Part shown: positions 1 to 7,917 of the stretch, piece after piece
Layout: each line of letters starts with the position of its first letter
How positions within the stretch are numbered: the stretch's first letter is position 1
Origin: an uncultured Sterolibacteriaceae bacterium
GTDB lineage: Bacteria > Pseudomonadota > Gammaproteobacteria > Burkholderiales > Rhodocyclaceae
Reading direction: 5' to 3'
DNA length: 64,000 nucleotides
Assembly (NCBI GenBank): GCA_937888595.1
Contig: CALARK010000020.1
Span: forward strand, 1 to 64,000
The notes under the pieces: generated by a model
What the model was told of the DNA's origin: nothing
Seen by the model: the letters and a program-made list of their open reading frames with translations, nothing else
Database searches by the model: none
Program-made: the position numbers and the translations under genes

Positions 1-773
1 TGCTCGATGAGGGCGAGGTAGTCGCCGACCTTGCTGTTGGGCGGCAGGATGTGCAGCTCGCATTCGTCGCGGCAGAAGGCGAACACGTTCTCGATCTGAT
101 CCTTGCTGGCGTGGCTGCGCAGGGTGATCTCGAAGCCGAGGTAACAGGCCTCGGGGTCGAGGTCTTCGGCCGGCGGCATGGCATCGTACAGCGTGGTGAG
201 GTGGGCGATCTCGCCGAGGTTGAGCAGGTAGCGGAGAAAGGCGAGCGGCTCCATGCCCATGCGCAGCACGTCGCGGCCAAAGCGGATCGAGATGTGCCAG
301 CAGTCGTTCATGGCGGTATCCCCGCCGGCGCGTTCGACCGTGGCGACGCTGGCTTCCATCATGCCGGCGGTGCCGGCCGAGGGCGAACCGCCCACATAGG
401 CACGCAAGGCTTCCGCCGTGCTTTCGCCGGCCTTCTGCACCTCGGGGTCCTCGTCCATGTAGCCCTGGTCGACGCGGTCGAGCAGGGCGCCGATGTGGTC
501 GCAACCCTGCAGCAGCGCCGTGATGATGTCGCCGGTCAGGGTGATCTCGCCATTCCTCAGCTTGTCGAGCAGGTTTTCGAGGATGTGGGTGAATTTCTCG
601 ATGTGATGCAGTTCGACGACGCCCGAGGCACCCTTGATGGTGTGGGCGGCGCGGAAAATGGCATTCAGGGTGTCGCTGTCCTGTTCTCCCTGTTCCATGC
701 GCAGCAGGCCGTCTTCCATGGCCGTCAACTGCTCGCGGGCTTCCTGGGCGAAGACGCTGTAGATCTCTTCCAT
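1..773 (-). CDS. cheA: CheA-type chemotaxis histidine kinase, N-terminal part (runs off window)
   Basis: This is the N-terminal about 257 residues of a CheA kinase, which autophosphorylates on its Hpt domain and passes phosphate to CheY. The start at 773 (MEEIYSVFAQEAREQL) is preceded by a GAGAGGA ribosome site. The Hpt domain is residues 1-105, with the phosphorylatable His44 in AAHTIKGASGVVE. After a linker, residues from about 155 (NDCWHISIRFGRDVLRMGM) look like the CheA P2/docking region. The frame stays open to base 1, so the dimerisation, kinase and CheW-like domains lie outside the window. It is the last visible gene of a minus-strand set: receiver, methyl-accepting protein, STAS protein, cheA. 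The family call is firm; which chemotaxis system it serves cannot be told. Confidence 0.85.
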   Translation of the reverse strand, partial: MEEIYSVFAQEAREQLTAMEDGLLRMEQGEQDSDTLNAIFRAAHTIKGASGVVELHHIEKFTHILENLLDKLRNGEITLTGDIITALLQGCDHIGALLDRVDQGYMDEDPEVQKAGESTAEALRAYVGGSPSAGTAGMMEASVATVERAGGDTAMNDCWHISIRFGRDVLRMGMEPLAFLRYLLNLGEIAHLTTLYDAMPPAEDLDPEACYLGFEITLRSHASKDQIENVFAFCRDECELHILPPNSKVGDYLALIE

Positions 774-797
774 GCGTGAATCCTCTCGGGTGCGGCG

Positions 798-1124
798 TCA
801 GTGATCGGCCGGAATGACGATCGGGTCGCCGAAGAAGGCATCCATGTTGTAGAAGTCGATGACTTCGCGGACGGCCGGGCTGTGGGCGATGATGCGCAGG
901 GTGTGCTCGAGCCGCAGGCTTTCGCGCTTGGCCATCACCAGCAACTGGAAGCCGGCGGTATCGATTTCGCCAACATGTGAAAGATCCAGTTCGAGAATGC
1001 CGGCCGTCTTCACGCCGTCGAGCAGTTGCGTCTTGATCTCGGCCGCGTTGTAGATGGTCATCGGTCCATCGAGGATCAGGTGCATCGCGCCATCGGTGGT
1101 GGTCTGGGTAGCGAATTCGGTCAT
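798..1124 (-). CDS. STAS-domain protein (anti-sigma antagonist / MlaB-like)
   Basis: A 108-residue single STAS domain. The family includes SpoIIAA-like antagonists and small partner proteins found in chemotaxis clusters. The core pattern LELDLSHVGEIDTAGFQLLV (residues about 44-63) is the STAS loop. Where SpoIIAA has its phosphorylated serine (DSSG) this protein has Ala (DTAG), so it probably does not work by the usual serine phosphorylation switch. An AAGGAG ribosome site precedes the start. It sits 14 nt after the methyl-accepting protein gene and 24 nt before cheA, so it is probably co-transcribed and part of that signalling complex. The partner is unknown. Confidence 0.8.
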   Translation of the reverse strand: MTEFATQTTTDGAMHLILDGPMTIYNAAEIKTQLLDGVKTAGILELDLSHVGEIDTAGFQLLVMAKRESLRLEHTLRIIAHSPAVREVIDFYNMDAFFGDPIVIPADH

Positions 1125-1138
1125 GTGCTCGGCTCCTT

Positions 1139-2410
1139 TCAGAACAGCTCGACTTTCGGACCGTCGGCGCTGCTGCCGGTCTTGCCGTCCTGCAGGGCAC
1201 CGTGGTGGGAGTCGCGCTGCGAGTTCATCACGTAGCTGCTGTAGATTTCATCGAGATGGCGGGCCAGTGGCTGCAGGACGAACTGCGGGTTTTCCATCTG
1301 CTCGATGCGTTCGGCGAGGTGGGCCGCGTGCGCGTCGAGCCGGTCCAGTGCATTGATGACCTGCTCGATCTGCTGACGCGTGACGTCCTGGAACTGAACG
1401 CCGGCCAGGGCATCCATGAACATGGTCGTCAGTTCCTGGCTGCTTTCGCCGATGGAGCGGACCACCTCGGCTTCATGCTGGATGACCTCCATGTAGCTCT
1501 TGCCGAGATCGTTGAGCTGGTCGGCGAAACTCTGCAGGGCCGCCTGCTCGGCGGAGATGCTCGAATGCTCGAGCTTGTCGCGGAACTGCACCTCGATCGA
1601 ACTGGCGACCTCGTGGATGCCCTGGTTGATCTGCGTCACGGCCTTCTCGGTGGCAGCGGACAGCTTGCGCACTTCGTCGGCGACCACGGCGAAGCCGCGG
1701 CCGGCCTCGCCTGCGCGGGCGGCTTCGATGGCGGCGTTGAGGGCCAGCAGGTTGGTCTGGCTGGCGACGCTCTTGATCAGATCGACCAGCGTACCCAGCG
1801 ATTCCGCCTTCTGCATCACCTCCGCGATGCTCGCCTGGTCGTCGTTCATCGTGGCGATGCGCTGCTGGATATAGCTGGTGAGGGTGTCGAGCAGTTCGCG
1901 GTTGCGCGCCATGCGCTCCTCGGAGCGCTTGAGCAGTTCGGACGAGCTTTCCGTCGAGGCATTGACGAAGCCGGACATGTGCGAAACGACGCCGTCGATC
2001 GACTGGAGCCGGTCGGTGATCGAGTAGGCGGCCTTCTCGGTTTCGTCGACCACGTTGCGCAGCTGTCCCCGGACCACGTCATTGAAGGTGGGGACCTGCT
2101 TGAGCTCCGTGCCAACTTCTTCGGCGGCGGCGAGGAGCGTGCTGGTGCGTCCCTCGCGTTCGGCCTCGCTTTTGCCGAGGCCGAGCATCCAGTCGCGGTA
2201 AATCACGACCGAGACGGCCCGCTGTGCGAGAAAGGCGCTCAGGATGATCAGGAATGACCCGACGGCATCGCCGAACGGTTGCGGCAGGCCGATCTGCGGC
2301 AGAAATGTGGCGTGGAACCAGTCGTTGAAGAAATAGACGACGATGCTGGCACACAGGCCGACGATCAGGGAAACCAGCGTGGCACGCCGCAGCAGCAGGT
2401 TGAAATCCAC
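1139..2410 (-). CDS. Methyl-accepting chemotaxis protein, short sensor
   Basis: A 423-residue chemoreceptor. Two hydrophobic segments lie at the N-terminus (about 12-30 and 50-70), separated by only about 20 residues, so there is almost no periplasmic ligand domain. The remainder is cytoplasmic signalling helix with the hairpin-tip signature SQTNLLALNAAIEAARAGE and FAVVADEVRKLS, where CheA and CheW bind. It starts with GTG, 5 nt after the cheY-like stop, and has only a weak ribosome site, so translational coupling is likely. The lack of a sensor domain suggests it senses membrane or intracellular cues, or acts with another sensor. The methylation sites were not assigned. Confidence 0.88.
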   Translation of the reverse strand: MDFNLLLRRATLVSLIVGLCASIVVYFFNDWFHATFLPQIGLPQPFGDAVGSFLIILSAFLAQRAVSVVIYRDWMLGLGKSEAEREGRTSTLLAAAEEVGTELKQVPTFNDVVRGQLRNVVDETEKAAYSITDRLQSIDGVVSHMSGFVNASTESSSELLKRSEERMARNRELLDTLTSYIQQRIATMNDDQASIAEVMQKAESLGTLVDLIKSVASQTNLLALNAAIEAARAGEAGRGFAVVADEVRKLSAATEKAVTQINQGIHEVASSIEVQFRDKLEHSSISAEQAALQSFADQLNDLGKSYMEVIQHEAEVVRSIGESSQELTTMFMDALAGVQFQDVTRQQIEQVINALDRLDAHAAHLAERIEQMENPQFVLQPLARHLDEIYSSYVMNSQRDSHHGALQDGKTGSSADGPKVELF

Positions 2411-2415
2411 GGGGC

Positions 2416-2781
2416 CTACCTGAGTACGAGCTTGATGGTGTCGAGCAGCTGGTCTGCGGTCGCCGGCTTGACCAGCCAGCCGGAAGCCCCCGCCGCCTTC
2501 GCCTCGGCGCGCTTCGACTGCTGCGATTCCGTCGTCAGGAACAGGATCGGCATGAACTTGTATTGCGGCAACTTGCGCACTTCCTTGATGAACTCGATGC
2601 CGTTCATCCCGGGCATGTTCAGGTCGGTGATCAGCAGGTCGGCCTTGACCCCGCCCTTGAACTTCGTCAGCCCCTCCTGGGCATTGGCCGCCTTCTCCAC
2701 CGCGTAGCCGGCCTTGGTCAGGATGTTCGAAATGGAAAGCAGTATGGTGGCGGAATCATCCACCAGCATGATGGTTTTCAC
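2416..2781 (-). CDS. CheY-like single-domain response regulator
   Basis: A 121-residue receiver with no output domain. Acidic residues Asp8-Asp9 (MLVDDS), the phosphoacceptor Asp53 (ITDLNMPGMNG), switch Thr (FLTTES) and Lys (LVKPAT) are all present, so it should be phosphorylatable. It starts at GTG 2781 after a GGGAG site and is the first gene of the minus-strand set leading to cheA. It may diffuse to the flagellar motor, as CheY does, or act as a phosphate sink; sequence alone does not decide this. Confidence 0.88.
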   Translation of the reverse strand: MKTIMLVDDSATILLSISNILTKAGYAVEKAANAQEGLTKFKGGVKADLLITDLNMPGMNGIEFIKEVRKLPQYKFMPILFLTTESQQSKRAEAKAAGASGWLVKPATADQLLDTIKLVLR

Positions 2782-2844
2782 GATGGGCTCCCTCGATTCA
2801 GCATGTTATTTACGGACAGGCTGATTATGCCTGCATTTGAGGGC

Positions 2845-2872
2845 GGCATCACTACCCGAATGTAGTGATGCC
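2845..2872. repeat. Perfect 11-bp inverted repeat between cheY-like gene and ssrA
   Basis: GGCATCACTAC (2845-2855) and GTAGTGATGCC (2862-2872) are perfect inverted arms around a 6-base centre. There is no T-run on either side, so it does not look like an intrinsic terminator. It ends just before the ssrA -35 box and lies about 64 bases upstream of the divergent cheY-like start, which suits an operator. Confidence 0.7.
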
Positions 2873-2874
2873 AC

Positions 2875-2903
2875 TTGAGAAATGGCGTGTTAGCCGCCAT
2901 AAT
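2875..2903 (+). promoter_or_regulatory. Sigma70-type promoter of ssrA
   Basis: TTGAGA (2875-2880), a 17-base spacer, then CATAAT (2898-2903). Transcription would start near 2909, just before the first tmRNA piece. Confidence 0.65.
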
Positions 2904-2908
2904 CCGGG

Positions 2909-3154
2909 CATGGTCGTAATTCCGGCAAACCGGAAGCGTTTCGGACGGCGGTTCGATTCCGCCCACCTCCACCATTCGATCTTGCTGTGCTTATGGGGGT
3001 GCACTGGCTTCGACGGGGCGAACAAGGCTAGCAGGCGACTCGAAAGGCGACGGACGTAATCCGCGCAAAACCACAAACGCCAACGATGAGCGTTACGCAC
3101 TGGCCGCTTAAGGCCTGCTGAGGACGTAGCCGTCCAATAAACAGAATGGCTACC
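2909..3154 (+). ncRNA. ssrA: Transfer-messenger RNA, circularly permuted two-piece form
   Basis: tmRNA rescues stalled ribosomes and adds a degradation tag. The usual order is reversed here. The tRNA-like 3' part comes first: T-arm GGCGG-TTCGATT-CCGCC, acceptor strand CACCTCC (2964-2970), A, and encoded CCA (2972-2974). After a 20-base spacer (2975-2994) the usual 5' end follows, GGGGGTGCACTGGCTTCGAC from 2995; its GGGGGTG pairs with CACCTCC, with one G-U pair. The tag frame is 3079-3111 and encodes ANDERYALAA then TAA. This is the permuted arrangement known from alphaproteobacteria, some cyanobacteria and some betaproteobacteria, in which the spacer is removed to give two RNA pieces. The exact mature ends are inferred. 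Confidence 0.92.
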
Positions 3155-3185
3155 GGCGGGGGCTTCGGCCCCCGCCGTCATTTTT
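3155..3185 (+). terminator. Intrinsic terminator of ssrA
   Basis: A perfect 9-bp GC stem, GGCGGGGGC / GCCCCCGCC, around a TTCG tetraloop (3155-3176), followed by GTCA and five T residues (3181-3185). Confidence 0.88.
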
Positions 3186-3256
3186 GATTTCCGGAACGGA
3201 AATGGACGGGGGATGCCCCGCTTTTCCATCGCTTTAAGCAGCGAGTTGCCAATACA

Positions 3257-3272
3257 TTTGACTAAAGTCAAA
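3257..3272. promoter_or_regulatory. FNR/FixK-type palindrome TTTGAC-N4-GTCAAA
   Basis: TTTGACTAAAGTCAAA contains the TTGA-N6-TCAA pattern recognised by FNR/FixK-family regulators. Its centre lies about 39 bases before the ATG at 3304 of an Aer-type receptor, a gene plausibly controlled by oxygen. That is too close for classical activation from -41.5 with a normal leader, so its role is uncertain. Confidence 0.4.
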
Positions 3273-3303
3273 ATCCATGGCTTCTCTTGGAGAGCGTTTC
3301 ATC

Positions 3304-5393
3304 ATGAAAAACAACGGTCCCGTCACTAGCGCGAAAAGCCTTTTCCCTCGGGCCAGTATCTCGTCTCGAAAACCGACCTGAAAGGCATCATCACCTACTG
3401 TAACGATGCCTTCATCGAGCTGTCCGGATTCACGAAGGACGAGTTGATCGGCAAGAGCCACAATATCGTTCGCCACCCCGACATGCCCCCGGCGGCCTTC
3501 GCGGACCTCTGGAAGACCGTCAAGTCCGGCCGGCCGTGGCGTGGACTTGTCAAAAACCGCTGCAAGGACGGCGACCACTACTGGGTCGAGGCCTTTGTCG
3601 TGCCGCTGCGTAAGAACGGCCAGACCGTCGGCTACATGTCGGTGCGCTCCGAGCCGTCGCGCGCGAACGTGCAGAAGGCCGAGGCGCTTTATCAGCAGAT
3701 GAACGCCGGCAAGGCGAGCCTGCCGAAAACCGGTGGCCTCCTCGACCACGTCAGCCTGCGCGCGCGCATCCAGGGCGTGATGGCGCTGATGGCGGCGATG
3801 ATCCTCTTCATTGCCGGCATCGGCCTGGTCGCGCTGGGCAACAGTCACGACGCGCTGAAAGCCGCTTACGAAGAGCACATGGAGCCGTCGGTCGCCATCG
3901 CCAAGATGGTCGAGCGCCTGGGCGACAACCGTTCGCAGATCATGCTGGCCCTCCAGCACGCACCCCACAACAAATACAGCGCCACGCACGATCACCCGGT
4001 GGGTCTGCATGTCGATACGACGTTGGCCAACCGCAAGATCATCGAAGATTTGCGCGTCACCTACGAGAAGCGCACCAAGAGCGCCGAGGAACAGGCGCTG
4101 GCTGCTGCCTTCTTCGCCGCGCGTGACGCCTTCTCGAAGGAAGGTGTGAATCTTGCTCGCGAAGCGATCAAGAGCGGCGATTACGACACGGCGCAAGCGC
4201 TGCTGCTCACCAAGATCAATCCGATCTACGGCCGGGTGCTGTCGTCCGCGCAGGCCCTGCAGGCCTATCTGTCCAATGCCGGGCGCAAGGCCTACGCCGC
4301 CACCGAGGAAAGTTACAACTGGGTGCGCAATCTCGCCATCGCCAGCATGGTCATCGCCATCCTGCTCGTGGTGGTGGTCGGCGGCCTGCTCGTCAAGGCG
4401 ATCATCACGCCGATGAAGAAGGCCATCGAGCACTTCGACCGTATTTCCGAAGGCGTGCTCACCGACGAGATCGATACCTCGGGGCGCGACGAGCCGGGCC
4501 AGCTGCTGTGCGCGCTGGCCGCGATGCAGGTGCATCTGAAGGTGATTCTCGACGAGGTGCGCCAGGTCTCGCTGTCGCTCGACGCGGAAAGCCGCCGGCT
4601 GTCGCAGGACATGAACCGCGTGGTCAACCAGTCGCTCCAGCAGCAGGATCGCGTGCAGGGCACGGCGGCGGCGACCGAGGAGCTGACCCAGTCGGTGGCC
4701 GAGGTGGCTTCCAGCGTCGACAGCACCGCCGAGGCGGCCTCCCGTGCCAAGCAGCTCGTCGGCGAAAGCACGCGCAGCATGGACAGCAGCATGGAGGCGA
4801 CCTCGCGCGTGGTCGGCGCCGTGCAGACGTCGAGCGCGACGATCGGCGACCTCAATCGCGCCATCGAGAAGATCGGCGCGATCACCAACACGATCCGCGA
4901 GATCGCCGAGCAGACCAACCTGCTGGCGCTCAACGCCGCCATCGAGGCAGCGCGGGCCGGCGAGCAGGGCCGCGGCTTTGCGGTGGTGGCCGACGAGGTG
5001 AGGAAGCTTGCCGAGCGCACCTCGACCTCGACGACCGACATCAACAACACGGTGGGCGAGTTCCAGACCGTGACGCACCAGGCCGTCGCCTCGATGGAGC
5101 AGGCGGCGCGCGAGGTCGAACAGGGCATCGCGCTGATGCGGGCAAGCGTTTCCGGCCTTGACCAGATCCGCGCGTCGAGCGACGAGGTGGCGTCGATGGC
5201 CGATACCATCGCCTCGGCCTCGCGCGAGCAGGCGATCGCCAGTCAGGACGTGGCGGTGAACATGGAGCAGGTGTCGACGCTCATCGAGCAGAACACCACG
5301 GCGGCCCAGAGCGCGCTCTCCAGCGCCGAGGCGCTGGCCAACTCGGCCACCGAACTGCGCAATATGGTGTCGCAGTTCAAGCTGGTCAAGTAG
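3304..5393 (+). CDS. Aer-type PAS methyl-accepting receptor with apparent frameshift near the start
   Basis: An energy-taxis-like chemoreceptor. ATG 3304 has a GGAGAG site 9 bases upstream and begins MKNNGPVTS, the normal start of this family. That frame stops at 3379-3381, and the family sequence continues one frame back from 3330 (REKPFPSGQYLVSKTDLKG). One missing base near 3330 would restore a protein of about 696 residues. No ATG occurs in the downstream frame before TTG 3444, the only intact alternative start. Order: PAS (to about residue 115), membrane segment at about 3770-3840, periplasmic helical domain, second membrane segment at 4330-4410, HAMP, then the signalling domain with QTNLLALNAAIEAARAGEQG. 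It may be a true mutation or a sequence error. Confidence 0.8.
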
Positions 5394-5397
5394 GGCT

Positions 5398-6231
5398 TCA
5401 GTCGAACAGGCGGGGGAGGACGTCCGGACCGTAGCGGTAGGTTTGCCGGCAGACGTCGTCCTCCACCACCAGCTCGCCAAGCTCCGCCAGCGCAGCTTCG
5501 ACTTCGGCGCGGCCGAGCGACTTCAGCATCCCCAGCACCTTTTCCTCGTCGCGCGGGCAGTGGTAACGCACCGGGCGCGGCTCGAACAGGCGGATGTCCT
5601 CTTCGGGAAACAGCTGCATCAGCAGTCCGCCGACCGGTGCGGCGAGCTCTGCGGGCTTGAGGGTCGCGGCAAGATGGCCGATGCGGTTCCAGCCGTCGGG
5701 ATCCCGCGCATCCGCCTCCGGCAGCTTCTGCAGGAACAGGCCGCCGGCGAAATCGTCGGTGGCCGTCAGGTACAGGCGGGCCGGCTGCTGTTCCGATTGC
5801 ATCAGGTAATGTTCGAAAACTTCGGTCAGGCTGTCGCCGGCCAGCGGGACGATGCTCTGGTAGGGGTCGCCGAAGCCGGTCTGCAGCGTCAGGATCAACT
5901 GGCCGTCGCCGAGCAATTGGTGAAAAGTCGGCGCCGGCGGGACGGCGGCATCCGCCTTCAGCCGCACCGTGCCGCGCATGCGCAGCTGTTCGTCGCAATC
6001 GACCAGGAGCAGCGACACGAGCCCGTGGCCCTGTAATTGGAAGCTGAGCCGGCCCGGCGTCTTGAGGTTGCCGGCGATCAGGGCGGTCACGGCGGACAGT
6101 TCGCCGAGGAGGGCGATGACCGCCGGCGGGTCGTCACGCCCGGCGTGCATTTCGTGCCACGCATTGCCGAGCGCCACGACCGCGCCGCGGATGTCCAACT
6201 GCTCGAAGAGGAAGCGGCGGACGAAATCCAT
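5398..6231 (-). CDS. hslO: Hsp33 redox chaperone homologue with two zinc cysteines missing
   Basis: A 277-residue Hsp33-family protein, a holdase normally activated by oxidation of a four-cysteine zinc centre (CxC and CxxC) at the C-terminus. Start MDFVRRFLFEQLDIRG at 6231 shares one base with the stop of the upstream ArsC-like gene (TGATG). Family landmarks are HAGRDDPPAVIALLGELSA and TATDDFAGGLFLQKLP. The zinc region reads YHCPRDEEKV (Cys225, with Arg227 where the second Cys is expected) and DDVCRQTYRY (Cys261, with Thr264 in place of Cys). Only two of four ligands remain, so classical redox switching is doubtful. Residues about 96-103 (AVPPAPTF) are encoded by a copy of the 26-bp dispersed repeat. 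The stop lies 4 bases from the convergent receptor gene. Confidence 0.87.
   Translation of the reverse strand: MDFVRRFLFEQLDIRGAVVALGNAWHEMHAGRDDPPAVIALLGELSAVTALIAGNLKTPGRLSFQLQGHGLVSLLLVDCDEQLRMRGTVRLKADAAVPPAPTFHQLLGDGQLILTLQTGFGDPYQSIVPLAGDSLTEVFEHYLMQSEQQPARLYLTATDDFAGGLFLQKLPEADARDPDGWNRIGHLAATLKPAELAAPVGGLLMQLFPEEDIRLFEPRPVRYHCPRDEEKVLGMLKSLGRAEVEAALAELGELVVEDDVCRQTYRYGPDVLPRLFD
5922..5947 (+). repeat. 26-bp dispersed repeat, copy 1
   Basis: Exact match to the core AAAGTCGGCGCCGGCGGGAC plus GGCG. It lies inside hslO on the opposite strand and is read as AVPPAPTF. Confidence 0.85.
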
Positions 6232-6605
6232 CAGCGTACGAAGCTCTCGAACATCGTCGGGTCGAAGCCGACCAGCAGGTGGCCGCCGGGGGTCTCGATC
6301 ACCGGGCGCCGGATCACGCTCGGATGCTCCATCATCGTCGCGATAGCCTTGCTCTGCGTCGTGATGTCCTGCTGTTCCGGGGTGAACTTCCGCCAGGTCG
6401 TCCCTTTCGTGTTGAGCAGGGTCTTCCAGCCGAGGGTGCGGCACCACATGACGAGGCGGTCGCGCGGCACCCCCTGCTTCTTGTAGTCGTGAAACTCGTA
6501 GGGAATATCCCGCTCGGACAACCAGGCGAAGGCCTTTTTCATGCTGTCGCAGTTCTTGATGCCATACAGGCGGCAGGCGGGGGAGGAGGTGTCTTGTGCG
6601 GTCAT
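6231..6605 (-). CDS. ArsC/Spx-family thioredoxin-fold protein (YffB-like)
   Basis: A 124-residue protein of the ArsC/Spx superfamily. Start MTAQDTSSPACRLYGIKNCD at 6605 is chosen because the family begins at the YGIKNCD strand; the frame is open further upstream but that part is unlike the family. It has a single active-site-type Cys in GIKNCDSMKKA, not a CxxC pair. Family blocks are FHDYKKQGVPRD, LLNTKGTTWRK and HPSVIRRPVIE, the last holding the conserved RRP. Proteobacterial members of this YffB-type group are poorly characterised, and arsenate reduction is not implied. It sits 10 bases after a histidine kinase gene and overlaps hslO, so a thiol-stress link is possible but inferred. Confidence 0.85.
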   Translation of the reverse strand: MTAQDTSSPACRLYGIKNCDSMKKAFAWLSERDIPYEFHDYKKQGVPRDRLVMWCRTLGWKTLLNTKGTTWRKFTPEQQDITTQSKAIATMMEHPSVIRRPVIETPGGHLLVGFDPTMFESFVR

Positions 6606-6615
6606 GTCGGGCTGA

Positions 6616-7797
6616 TCAGGTTCGTGATTTTGTCGGTCGTTGCCGGCGGGCGGGTTTCGGCCGCACGTTTGCCGGGGGCGAATGTTCCTCGATAAGCGGT
6701 TCGCTTGGCAAGAAAAGTTGCACGGAGGTGCCCATTCCCGGGGCGCTCTGGATGCGTGCCGTGCCGCCGGACTGGCGGGCGAAGCCATAGACCATCGCGA
6801 GTCCGAGGCCGGTGCCCTGGCCTCGTTCCTTGGTGGTGAAGAAGGGGTCGAAGGCTTTCATCGCCACCTCCGGCGTCATGCCCGCGCCATTGTCGTCGAC
6901 ACCGATGACGAGATAGTTCCCGGCCTTCAGTTCCAGCGGGGCGCTCAGCGATCTGGGCAGGATGTCCGTCGAGTAGGCATAGACGATGATCCGTCCGCCG
7001 CCGGGCAGGGCGTCGCGGGCGTTGATCACCAGGTTGACGAGTGCATTGTTGAGTCCGCCGGGATCGATGAGGCAGAAAGGATCGCGCGCACTGACGGAGA
7101 AGATGATCTCGATGTTCTTCCCGGCGGTTTGCCGCAACAGCGGTTCGATTTCACTGATCAGGGCATTGACGTCGGTGCGCTGCGGCCGGATCGCCCGGCG
7201 CCGTGCCACGGCGAGCAGCGAGCGGGTGATTTCGGCGCCGCGTTTCGCGGCCGCCAGCGAGGCCTGGAGCAGTTCGCGTTCCTCCCGGTCGCCGGTCGTC
7301 GGCACGACCAGTTCCAGGCTGCCGATGATGATGCCCAGGATATTGTTGAAGTCGTGCGCCAGCCCGCCGGTCAGGTGGCCGATCGCTTCGAGTTTCTGTG
7401 CCTGGACGAGCTGCTGTTCCGCCAGCAGGGTGTCGGATATGTCGCGCAGGAGGACCAGGTAACACAGCCGGCCCGCGTCCTCGGCCCGGATCGCGCGGAT
7501 TTCGGCGGTGAAGTTGTCGCCGTCGCGGCGCCGTGCCGCCAGCCGGACCCAGGACTGCGCCGACTGCCGGTCGGCCAGTTCGCCGAGGCTCTGGGGCTGG
7601 CCGCCATCCGGCAGGATCGTCTTGAGCAGGTCGCGCCCGCGCATCTGTTCGGGCGTCCAGCCGAAGATTTCCGCCGCCTGGACGTTCCAGTCCTCGACTT
7701 CGCCGCTTGCGTTCGCAATCACCACGGCTTCGGGCAGTGCGCCCATCAACGTTCGATACAAGACCGAAGCATCGTTTGGGCTCGCTTTTTGGGTCAC
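6616..7797 (-). CDS. PAS sensor histidine kinase (cytoplasmic)
   Basis: About 393 residues with no membrane segment. The PAS domain spans about 11-125 (ALPEAVVIANASGEVEDWN). The phosphoacceptor motif GGLAHDFNNILGIIIGS carries His148, of the HDFNN type. The ATPase boxes are NNALVNLVINARDAL, GVDDNGAGMTPE and GQGTGLGLAMVYG. It ends without a receiver domain. I chose the GTG at 7797 (MTQKASPND); an upstream ATG at 7887 is in frame, but its extra 30 residues cross an AT-rich stretch that looks like promoter. It is divergent from the HTH-receiver gene at 7918, which is a possible partner. The signal sensed is unknown. Confidence 0.85.
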   Translation of the reverse strand: MTQKASPNDASVLYRTLMGALPEAVVIANASGEVEDWNVQAAEIFGWTPEQMRGRDLLKTILPDGGQPQSLGELADRQSAQSWVRLAARRRDGDNFTAEIRAIRAEDAGRLCYLVLLRDISDTLLAEQQLVQAQKLEAIGHLTGGLAHDFNNILGIIIGSLELVVPTTGDREERELLQASLAAAKRGAEITRSLLAVARRRAIRPQRTDVNALISEIEPLLRQTAGKNIEIIFSVSARDPFCLIDPGGLNNALVNLVINARDALPGGGRIIVYAYSTDILPRSLSAPLELKAGNYLVIGVDDNGAGMTPEVAMKAFDPFFTTKERGQGTGLGLAMVYGFARQSGGTARIQSAPGMGTSVQLFLPSEPLIEEHSPPANVRPKPARRQRPTKSRT

Positions 7798-7917
7798 TTT
7801 CGCTTCGCCAGTAATGTTGTAATAAATGATAATAAGTGCTAAATTGCGATTCGTCGCACAAAGCACGAGTGAAAAATCATCCTTCAATCAGGACGGCGAG
7901 GCAACAGGAGACAAGAC
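7798..7917. promoter_or_regulatory. AT-rich divergent intergenic region
   Basis: About 120 bases between two divergent signalling genes. Bases 7808-7850 are strikingly AT-rich for this genome (TAATAAATGATAATAAGTGC within it). It probably holds both promoters, but I could not fix a -35/-10 pair. AGGAG at about 7905-7909 serves the gene at 7918. Confidence 0.4.

Noticed and set aside
51..779. Open frame on the plus strand at the left edge.
   Set aside because: The minus strand encodes a clear CheA Hpt domain with its own ribosome site; the plus frame has no family features.
2845..2872. Intrinsic terminator.
   Set aside because: No T-run follows on either strand, and it lies upstream of both flanking genes.
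2949..2974. T-arm and CCA end that look like a tRNA 3' half.
   Set aside because: No anticodon arm precedes it, and its acceptor strand pairs with 2995-3001, which makes it part of the permuted tmRNA.
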